Source of the DNA: JBDTSW01 sp051004675
GTDB lineage: Bacteria > Actinomycetota > Thermoleophilia > Solirubrobacterales > 70-9
NCBI GenBank assembly: GCA_051004675.1
Contig: JBPCKC010000034.1
Span: forward strand, 1-28,040
DNA: 28,040 nucleotides
Direction: 5' to 3'
The translations under genes were made by a program, and so were the position numbers. This document shows positions 22,201 to 28,040 of this stretch, piece by piece. Below the pieces are notes generated by a model. It had not been told where the DNA came from and did not search any database. It was given only the letters and a program-made list of their open reading frames with translations. Position 1 is the first letter of the stretch. Each line of letters opens with the position of its first letter.

Positions 22201-23211
22201 GTGGCTGACGAGACCAACCAAAACCAGCAGGACGAGACCGAGGCGCAGGCCGAGGCGCAGACCGAGCCCGCGCAGGCGGAGACGGAGTACGACGACGCCG
22301 GCGGCGACTACGACGGGCGCGGCGGCGACGAGGGGGAGTACGTCGAGCACGCCCCGGAGCTGGGCTCCCTTCACAAGGACTACGTCCTGCCGGGCGTCAA
22401 CTCGGACGAGAGCAACCCGTACCGTTGGCACACCGGCGAGAAGCGCGACCATGGCGGCGAGGACGCGATCGAGATCATCGACGTCGTCAAGCAGTTCGGC
22501 CGCATGCGCATCCTCAACGGGCTCAACCTCGGGCTCCCGGACGACCAGGTCTCGATGGTTCTCGGGCCGTCGGGGACGGGAAAGAGCGTTCTCATCAAGC
22601 ACATCGTCGGCCTGCTGTACCCGGACTCGGGCGACCTGCTGGTTCACGGCGAGTCGGTTCCCGGCATGAGCGACGACGAGCTGTTCGAGATGCGCAAGAA
22701 GTTCGGCCTGCTCTTCCAGGACGGCGCACTGTTCGGCTCGATGAACATCTTCGACAACGTCGCCTTCCCGCTGCGCCAGCACACCGACAAGGGCGAGGAC
22801 GAGATCGGCGAGATCGTCAACCGCCGCCTGCTCGAGGTCGGCCTGGCCGAGGCGTGGGACAAGATGCCCAACGAGCTCTCGGGAGGGATGCGCAAGCGCG
22901 CCGGTTTCGCCCGGGCGCTGGTGCTCGATCCCGCGATCGTCATGTTCGACGAGCCCGACTCCGGCCTCGACCCGGTCCGCACCGCCCTGCTGTGCGAGCT
23001 GATCCGCGAGATCCACGACGAGAACGGCGGCTGCTACATGGTGATCAGCCACGACCTCGGCACCGCCCGGCGCATCGCCGACTTCATCGCGGTGCTGTGG
23101 AAGGGCAAGATCGTGGAGTCCGGTCCCTCGGACGAGCTTTTCGACTCCGACAACGAGTTCGTCAGCCAGTTCCTGAACGCGGAGACAGAAGGCCCTCTCG
23201 CGATGGACTAG
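22201..23211 (+). CDS. MlaF/Mkl-like ABC transporter ATPase with acidic N-terminal extension
   Basis: The 336 residues have a full nucleotide-binding domain from about 88: Walker A GPSGTGKS at 122-129, Q-loop FQDGALF near 173, signature LSGGMRKR near 225, Walker B VMFDEPDSGLDP and the H-loop ISHD. The FQDGALFGSMNIFDNVAFPLR stretch is typical of MlaF/Mkl-type ATPases serving MlaE permeases. Residues 1-87 are an unusual Gln/Glu/Asp/Gly-rich, probably disordered extension (many Gln, Glu and Ala, then DDAGGDYDGRGGDEGEY), ending in a short conserved-looking LPGVNSDESNPYRWHTGEK. Such ATPases usually begin almost directly at the fold. The GTG start is supported by AAGGAG about 10 bases upstream. The gene is preceded by both permeases and followed by an exporter rather than MCE genes. 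Confidence 0.93.
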   Translation: MADETNQNQQDETEAQAEAQTEPAQAETEYDDAGGDYDGRGGDEGEYVEHAPELGSLHKDYVLPGVNSDESNPYRWHTGEKRDHGGEDAIEIIDVVKQFGRMRILNGLNLGLPDDQVSMVLGPSGTGKSVLIKHIVGLLYPDSGDLLVHGESVPGMSDDELFEMRKKFGLLFQDGALFGSMNIFDNVAFPLRQHTDKGEDEIGEIVNRRLLEVGLAEAWDKMPNELSGGMRKRAGFARALVLDPAIVMFDEPDSGLDPVRTALLCELIREIHDENGGCYMVISHDLGTARRIADFIAVLWKGKIVESGPSDELFDSDNEFVSQFLNAETEGPLAMD

Positions 23212-23286
23212 GCGGCCCGGGGCCAGCGCCCCGCCGTCTTCGGTGTCCCAACCTCGCCTTAACGTGGCGCGCCTAACCTCCCGGCG

Positions 23287-25938
23287 ATGAGGGACGTCCT
23301 GACGCGCATCGCTGCCTGGGCGGTCGAACGCCCGGCGCCGGTCGTGGCCCTCGCGATCCTGCTCTCGCTCGTGGGGGCCGTCGGCGCGCTGGGGCTGGAG
23401 GCCGACCGCAACCCCGACTCGCTCGTCGACTCGGGCTCCGAGGCGTTCGAGGCCACGGAGGACTTCTACGACGAGTTCGGCGGCGAGCCGGTGCGGATCT
23501 TGGTCGAGGGGGACCTCCAGCAGCTCATGCTGAGCGAGGACCTGGGAACCATCCTGGCGCTGGAGGCGTGCCTGGCGGGGTCATCGCCGGAGGGCCGGGT
23601 CTTTGGCGAGGACGCCGATGCTCCCGATGTCTGTGCGCGGCTGTCGGAGGAGCGACCGGCAGATGTCGTCTTCGGGCCCGCCACGTTCCTCAACCAGACC
23701 GCGATCACCGCCGAGAACGTCCTTCGCGACCAAACCGAGGCTGCGGAGCAGCAGGCGGCGGTGGCCGCCCGCGAGGCGGCCAACGCGGCGAAGGAGGCCG
23801 GCGCCTCCGAGGACGATCAGCTTCGCAACGCGGAGGCCGCATACCAGGAGGTCCTCGCCGGCTTCCAGGAGCAGCTCCTTCAGGCCGCGACGCGGTACGG
23901 GCTGAGCGGGATCCCGCGGATCGACGACCCCACATACGTCTCGGCGGTGGTGTTCGACCCGGCCCAGGCGTCGGGCACGCCCAAGGCGCGGTTCAACTTC
24001 CTGTTCCCGAACGCCGGGGCGGCGATGATCACGGTTCGCCTCGATCCGGGGCTGAGCCAGGGCGAGCGCGAGCGCGCGATCGGCCTGTTCCGCGAGGCGG
24101 TCGCCGACCCCGCCTTCAACCTGCGAAGCGGCGAGTACGTCGTGAGCGGCGTCCCGGTCATCTTCGACGGCTTGGCGCAGAAGCTCTCGACCGAGATCTT
24201 CGTGCTGCTCGCCGTCGCCCTCGCCGTGATGGCGATCGTCCTCGCGCTCGTGTTCGGGCCGCCGCTGCGGCTGCTGCCGCTGGCGATCGCGCTGGGCTCG
24301 ACAGGCGTGGTCTTCGGCCTGCTGGCGGTGTTCGGCGGCTCGCTGACGATGGCCTCGATCGCCGTCCTCCCGGTGCTGACAGGGCTCGCCGTCGACTACG
24401 CCATCCAGTTCCAAGCTCGTTTTCGCGAGAGCCTGGACGGCGGTTCCTCGCCGCCACGCGCCGCCGTCGAGGCGGCCGCCAAGGGCGGCCCGGTGATCGC
24501 CACGGCGCTGCTGGCCACCGCCGCGGGCTTCCTCGTCCTGCTGCTCTCCCCGATCCCCATGATCCGCGGCTTCGGATTGCTGCTCGTCGTCGGCGTCGGC
24601 GTCGCGTTCGTCTTCGCGCTGACGGCCGGACTCGCTGCCCTCTCGATGGTGTCCAAGCCTAGAACGCCCAAGGTCAGGCGGCGCTCGCGCGGCGCCGACT
24701 CGCGCGAATCCGCTCGCAGGCGCACGGAGGCGGTCGGAAAGACGCTCTCCAGCTGGGGCCGCTCCGCGCTCGCGGCCTCGATCGGGGCTCCGGGAAAGGT
24801 GCTTCTCGCGGGGCTGATCCTCGCGGTGGCCGGCTGGATTGCGGGGACGCGAACAGAGCTGGTCTCCGACATCCGCCAGCTCCTGCCCGCCGACCTGCCG
24901 GAGCTAGAGGACGTGGACCGCCTGGAGGAGACCACCGGCGTCTCCGGCGACGTCTACGTGACGGTGGAGGCGGAGGACCTCACCGACCCGCAGGTGATCG
25001 CCTGGATGGCCGAGTACGAGCAACGTCTGCTCACCCGTCACGGGTACGAGCCCGGGGAGTCCACCTGCCAGGACGACGACGTCGAGCTGTGCCCGGGGAC
25101 GACGCTGGCGACCCTCTTCGCCGGGCAGAATCTCCCCAGCCGCACGCAGATCCGCGAGCTTTTGGACCTGCTGCCCCAGTACTTCTCGCAAGCGGTCGTC
25201 AGCCGTGACGAGAGCGGCGACGGAGGCACCGCGCTGATCGGCTTCGGGATCCGCGTGCAGCCGTTCGACGAGCAGAAGGAGCTGATCGACGACATGCGCT
25301 CGCAGCTCGACACCCCGGGGACCGAGTTCGACCCGCCCGAGGGCGTGGAGGTGGAGGTGGTGGGCTTGCCGGTCCTCGCGGCCGACGCCAACGCCGCGCT
25401 CGGCTCCAACCGCTACCTGCTCACCGGCGCCGGGCTGCTCGTGATCGCCCTGGTGCTGCTCGCCGTCTACCGCTCGCTGGCTCGCGCCCTGGTTCCCCTC
25501 ATCCCGATCGTCCTGGCGACGGGCTGGAGCTCGCTGGTGGTGGAGGCGGCCGGCGTGCCGCTAAACCCGATGTCGGCCACGCTGGGCGCCCTGGTCGTGG
25601 CGATCACGACCGAGTTCTCGGTGATCCTCGCGGCGCGCTTCCACGAGGAGCGCGACCGCGGCACGTCGGTGGGCCAGGCCCTGCGGCGCACGTACGCGCG
25701 CACCGGGGCCGCCGTCGCGGCGTCGGGGGCCACCGCGATCGCCGGCTTCGCCGTGCTCATCGCAAGCGACGTGCGCATGCTTCGCGACTTCGGGCTGGTC
25801 ACCGTCTTCGATCTCGCCGTCGCGCTGGCGGGCGTGATGCTGGTCCTGCCGGCGGCGCTGGTTTGGGCGGAGGGCGGGATGCTCGAGCTGCGCGAGCGGC
25901 TTCGCCGGCGCCCCCGTCCGGCCACCGAGGGCGCGTGA
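23287..25938 (+). CDS. MMPL/RND-family transporter (MmpL/HpnN-like)
   Basis: This is a proton-driven exporter of lipids or hydrophobic substances. The 883 residues have a duplicated layout. TM1 is about 17-38. The first exterior loop, about 40-298, contains an Ala/Glu/Gln helical hairpin (about 144-205) that could extend as a coiled coil. TM2-6 are about 301-456, including GLAVDYAIQFQARFRE near 366, the MMPL proton-relay region. TM7 is near 503-520, a second exterior loop with two cysteines (STCQDDDVELCPG) follows, and TM8-12 are about 711-865 with TTEFSVILAARFHEERDRG. The second-half motif has Glu where the first has Asp. It lies 75 bases after the ATPase gene, with a GC hairpin possible in the gap. 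It may export what the MlaE/F proteins move, or the reverse (inference). Confidence 0.9.
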   Translation: MRDVLTRIAAWAVERPAPVVALAILLSLVGAVGALGLEADRNPDSLVDSGSEAFEATEDFYDEFGGEPVRILVEGDLQQLMLSEDLGTILALEACLAGSSPEGRVFGEDADAPDVCARLSEERPADVVFGPATFLNQTAITAENVLRDQTEAAEQQAAVAAREAANAAKEAGASEDDQLRNAEAAYQEVLAGFQEQLLQAATRYGLSGIPRIDDPTYVSAVVFDPAQASGTPKARFNFLFPNAGAAMITVRLDPGLSQGERERAIGLFREAVADPAFNLRSGEYVVSGVPVIFDGLAQKLSTEIFVLLAVALAVMAIVLALVFGPPLRLLPLAIALGSTGVVFGLLAVFGGSLTMASIAVLPVLTGLAVDYAIQFQARFRESLDGGSSPPRAAVEAAAKGGPVIATALLATAAGFLVLLLSPIPMIRGFGLLLVVGVGVAFVFALTAGLAALSMVSKPRTPKVRRRSRGADSRESARRRTEAVGKTLSSWGRSALAASIGAPGKVLLAGLILAVAGWIAGTRTELVSDIRQLLPADLPELEDVDRLEETTGVSGDVYVTVEAEDLTDPQVIAWMAEYEQRLLTRHGYEPGESTCQDDDVELCPGTTLATLFAGQNLPSRTQIRELLDLLPQYFSQAVVSRDESGDGGTALIGFGIRVQPFDEQKELIDDMRSQLDTPGTEFDPPEGVEVEVVGLPVLAADANAALGSNRYLLTGAGLLVIALVLLAVYRSLARALVPLIPIVLATGWSSLVVEAAGVPLNPMSATLGALVVAITTEFSVILAARFHEERDRGTSVGQALRRTYARTGAAVAASGATAIAGFAVLIASDVRMLRDFGLVTVFDLAVALAGVMLVLPAALVWAEGGMLELRERLRRRPRPATEGA

Positions 25939-26684
25939 GCGAAGGGGAAGAGGCCGGCCGCGACGCGCCGCGAGACGGCTCGGAGCCCCGCCCCTCGGCT
26001 CCCAGCGGCTTTCGCCCGGGCGCGCGCTACTCGCTTTTCGTCGGCCTCGCCTTCGTGGGCGTGATCGCGGTCGCCGCGATCAACGGCTTCAACACCGACG
26101 AGGGGACCCTGCTGGGCACCGAGCCGGTCCGCGGCGAGCCGCTGGCCGAGTTCGCGATCCCCGACGTGCGCGGGCCGCTGGACCTGGACGCGAACATCGC
26201 CCAGGACGACTGCGCCACCGCGGAGAATCCCTGTCCCGAGTCCGATCGCCGCAACCCGGCCTGCGAGATCGAGCCAAAAGGCGCGATCCGCGTCTGCGAC
26301 CTCTTCGATCGCCCGCTGGTGATCTCGTTCTGGTTCACCACCCCCCGCGCGTGCGTGGAAACGCAGGACGAGATCTACGACTTGGCCGCGCGGTTCCGGG
26401 GGCAGGCCAACTTCCTCTCGGTGGCGATCCGGGGAAACCGCGCCGACGTCGAGGAAACGGTGGACGAGCGGGGATGGGACGTGCCGGTCGGCTGGGATCG
26501 CGACGGAGCGGTCTCGAACGTCTACCGGGTGGGCGTATGCCCGACCGTGGGGGTGGCACGCCCCGGAGGCATCTTCGAGGAGGTTCTGATCGGCGACGAC
26601 GCCACGCCCGGGCGGATCGAGTCCGAGCTCGAGGGCCTCGTCGCCGGGTCGGGGCGGGACCCCGGCGGCGAGGAGGCGGGGTGA
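25935..26684 (+). CDS. Membrane-anchored thioredoxin-fold protein lacking CxxC (TlpA/redoxin-like)
   Basis: From the GTG at 25935, overlapping the previous stop in GTGA, the 249 residues have a short Pro/Glu/Arg-rich cytosolic tail, one transmembrane helix (about 32-50, YSLFVGLAFVGVIAVAAIN) and an exterior thioredoxin fold. The active-site helix reads VISFWFTTPRACVETQDEI; relatives have FWATWCxxC, so the first Cys is Pro and only Cys140 remains. The cis-Pro loop is VCPTVGVA, with Cys202 just before the Pro. An insert with Cys93, Cys100, Cys110 and Cys121 precedes the fold. Normal dithiol oxidoreduction is therefore doubtful; a Cys140-Cys202 pair, a peroxidatic role or a structural one is possible. 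It is translationally coupled to the exporter gene and the next gene. Confidence 0.8.
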   Translation: MSEGEEAGRDAPRDGSEPRPSAPSGFRPGARYSLFVGLAFVGVIAVAAINGFNTDEGTLLGTEPVRGEPLAEFAIPDVRGPLDLDANIAQDDCATAENPCPESDRRNPACEIEPKGAIRVCDLFDRPLVISFWFTTPRACVETQDEIYDLAARFRGQANFLSVAIRGNRADVEETVDERGWDVPVGWDRDGAVSNVYRVGVCPTVGVARPGGIFEEVLIGDDATPGRIESELEGLVAGSGRDPGGEEAG

Positions 26685-27319
26685 GCGAGGCCGTTCCCGA
26701 GGCCGGCTACGTCGGCGAGGGCCTGCGGGAGGAGTTCGCCGGGCTGGGCCTGCGCTACCTGGTCGTGGATCGCGGCTCCGGTCGCAGCCCGAAGGCCGTC
26801 AAGGACCGGCTGCGCATCCTCTCCAGCCGCTTCGCCGGCGCCCAGGCGATCAACCTCCGCCACCAGTCCATCCCGTGGGCGTACCGGGTCTTCTTCCGCC
26901 ACATCGGCCTCGATCCCGACGAGCAGCTCACCCCGGTCGAGGCCTTGGCGCTCGAGCGGATGAGGCACGGGGGGTTTCGCTCGCGGAACCTGCTCGACGA
27001 TGCGCTGACGATTGCGACGATGGAGTCGCGTGTCGCGCTGCGGGCCTTCGACACCGATCGCCTGGAAGGTCGGTTGGGGATCCGCTCCAGCGAGGCGGGC
27101 GAGGAGCTCGAGGGCCGCCCGGGGGAGCTGCCGCCGGGAACGCTGGTGATCGCCGACGAGCTCCGCCCGGTGGCCCTCCTGTTCGGCGCGACCGGGGAGG
27201 GGCGAGGGGTGCATCCGCGCACGAAGCGCACGACGCTGTGCGCCGTGGCGGTCGCCGGCGTGCCTGACATCGCCGTCGAAGAAGCGATTTGGCTGGCGGC
27301 CGGGGTCCTGCGCGGCTAG
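26681..27319 (+). CDS. B3/4 (tRNA-binding/PheT-editing-like) domain protein
   Basis: The 212 residues resemble stand-alone B3/4 domain proteins, related to the editing domain of phenylalanyl-tRNA synthetase beta. Seen: RHQSIPWAYRVFFRHIGLDPD near 60-80, TPVEALALERMRHGGFRSRNLLDDALTIATMES near 85-115, and the final VPDIAVEEAIWLAAGVL. These proteins are thought to bind or deacylate mischarged aminoacyl-tRNA or free amino-acid analogues, but substrates are mostly unproven. The GTG at 26681 overlaps the previous stop (GTGA), so it is coupled to the thioredoxin-like gene. A cytosolic translation-quality gene at the end of a lipid-transport operon is unexpected. Its TAG stop is the first three bases of the second 170-bp palindrome. 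Confidence 0.88.
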   Translation: MSEAVPEAGYVGEGLREEFAGLGLRYLVVDRGSGRSPKAVKDRLRILSSRFAGAQAINLRHQSIPWAYRVFFRHIGLDPDEQLTPVEALALERMRHGGFRSRNLLDDALTIATMESRVALRAFDTDRLEGRLGIRSSEAGEELEGRPGELPPGTLVIADELRPVALLFGATGEGRGVHPRTKRTTLCAVAVAGVPDIAVEEAIWLAAGVLRG

Positions 27320-27486
27320 ACGAGCAATTCCACGATCCCCACGCACGCGGATGACGCACGGATGCCGTCGCTGGATCGCGCCCGGGCTCCTCGCCCGTAC
27401 CTCCTGGTACGGGGCTCGTCCCCCGTCCACGCCCAGCTCGGCACCGTGCGCCCCCGCGCACGCGCGGCCGTGGACTTACTCATCTA
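27317..27486 (-). repeat. 170-bp imperfect palindrome, copy 2 (long-hairpin element)
   Basis: Same length and orientation as the copy at 9197. The left end TAGACGAGCAATTCCACGA matches copy 1 at 18 of 19 positions, and the right end (from GCGGCCGTGGA to CATCTA) at 20 of 23. The centre has diverged but still folds. As minus-strand RNA the stem includes an 11-bp run near positions 23-33, CGCACGG/CCGUGCG, GCCG/CGGC, the conserved GCUGG/CCAGC and an apical GUACC/GGUAC helix. It follows the B3/4 gene, whose TAG stop lies in the left end, and ends 13 bases before the next gene. The hexamer CTAGAC occurs at both edges (27316-27321 and 27484-27489), possibly a target-site duplication or part of the palindrome. 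Confidence 0.8.
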
Positions 27487-27499
27487 GACTGGTGAAGCG

Positions 27500-28040
27500 A
27501 TGGCGGAGCTTCGTACTCACGAGGAGAGCAGCCTGCGGACGCCGTTTCACGCTCCGGCGCTCCTCGGAGGCAGCGGCGGCGCGTTGGCGCCCCCGCCGGG
27601 CAAGGTCGCTCGCGACGACCTGCGCCGCCAGATCGCCACGCTCGAGCGGCGGCTCGGCGAGCTGTTCGCGTCGGCGTTCCCCCGCCGGGGTATCGAGTGG
27701 AAGGTCGGAGCCGTGGGCGGGCCGCGGGTTCTCGACGTCGCGGACCTGGAGCGTGTTCGCGACGCGCTCGTCGTGCGCCTGCGTGACGCCCAGGGCGAGG
27801 TCGGGCGCCGCGCGGAGACCGAGGAGGCCAACCGGGCGCTGATCGAGTCCATGATCGCGGCGCCGGAGCGCCATCGGTGGGTCAAGGTCTCGAACGCCGA
27901 CATCGGCGAGACCCAGTGCCGCCACTGGCACGCCCGGCCGCGGTGGGGCATCCTCGGCATGCTGCTCGGCTGGTGGCGGGTGAAGCTCTCGTCCGGCTGC
28001 CCCTTATCTGAGGGCGGCGGCCCCTTCCCCAGCTTTGGCC
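27500..28040 (+). CDS. Conserved hypothetical protein with C-terminal C/H motif, 3'-partial
   Basis: The ATG at 27500 opens a frame that runs off the window end (180 codons seen). Codon third positions are strongly G/C in this frame, unlike the overlapping frames. Residues about 37-57 (ARDDLRRQIATLERRLGELFA) form a short coiled coil. A middle helical part (ADLERVRDALVVRLRDAQGEV, then EEANRALIESMIAAP) follows. The C-terminal block has C140-R-H142-W-H144 and, after the aromatic GWWR, Cys167 in LSSGCPL, a spacing that could bind a metal. I recall similar CxHxH/GWWxVKxSSGCP ends in actinobacterial hypothetical proteins but no function. Such proteins seem to end soon after GCPL, so the last codons here may be altered by contig-end errors. 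Confidence 0.65.
   Translation, partial: MAELRTHEESSLRTPFHAPALLGGSGGALAPPPGKVARDDLRRQIATLERRLGELFASAFPRRGIEWKVGAVGGPRVLDVADLERVRDALVVRLRDAQGEVGRRAETEEANRALIESMIAAPERHRWVKVSNADIGETQCRHWHARPRWGILGMLLGWWRVKLSSGCPLSEGGGPFPSFG

Noticed and set aside
23212..23286. Terminator between the ATPase and MMPL genes
   Set aside because: A GC-rich hairpin can be drawn (GGGG/CCCC with CGGC/GCCG) but it has a bulge and no U-tract; insufficient to call.
1..28040. CRISPR arrays, tRNA or rRNA genes, IS transposases, prophage genes
   Set aside because: No regularly spaced repeats, cloverleaf-like segments, rRNA motifs or transposase/integrase motifs were seen on either strand.

Overview
The window is high-GC chromosomal DNA with short intergenic gaps and frequent GTG/TTG starts. 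The gene set suggests a deep-branching actinobacterium, probably class Thermoleophilia (Solirubrobacterales/Gaiellales type). Pointers are an actinobacterial-type coproheme decarboxylase (ChdC), a GabD2-like aldehyde dehydrogenase, paired MlaE permeases, a B3/4 protein and tandem PQQ sugar dehydrogenases. That placement is inference. I see no rRNA, tRNA, CRISPR, phage or transposase gene. Both window edges cut genes, and the first ~100 bases look error-laden, as at a contig end.

Layout. 1-549: 3' part of a Mug-type mismatch uracil/thymine-DNA glycosylase, converging on a lower-GC secreted hypothetical gene (437-1054, minus). 1107-4930, minus: a compact run coproheme decarboxylase > ferredoxin-NADP reductase > RTX-like secreted protein > BolA > CGFS monothiol glutaredoxin > membrane-anchored HTH protein, closed by an intrinsic terminator. 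This couples heme synthesis, electron supply and Fe-S cluster trafficking. 4917-9199, plus: a polytopic membrane protein with an alkaline-phosphatase-like exterior, then a GT4 glycosyltransferase fused to a flippase/LPG-synthase-like membrane domain. 9364-11757, minus: alpha/beta hydrolase, small membrane protein, and PhaC-like enzyme with a catalytic Cys. 11751-15525, plus: metH behind a good promoter, a possible leaderless 32-codon ORF and GC hairpins. 15630-20378, minus: lipoprotein, two PQQ-type sugar dehydrogenases and an aldehyde dehydrogenase. 20547-27319, plus: two MlaE permeases, an MlaF-like ATPase with a long acidic N-terminus, an MMPL/RND exporter, a thioredoxin-fold protein lacking CxxC, and a B3/4 domain protein, with no MCE substrate-binding gene. 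27500-28040: start of a conserved hypothetical gene with a C/H motif.

The most unusual element is a 170-bp imperfect palindrome present twice in the same orientation (9197-9366 and 27317-27486). Each copy begins exactly at the TAG stop codon of the preceding gene. The minus-strand RNA would form a nearly continuous hairpin in both copies. Many mismatches that are A.C on the plus strand become G.U on the minus strand, and several stem segments differ in sequence between copies while staying paired. This points to selection on an RNA, or cruciform DNA, structure that I do not recognise as a known family.
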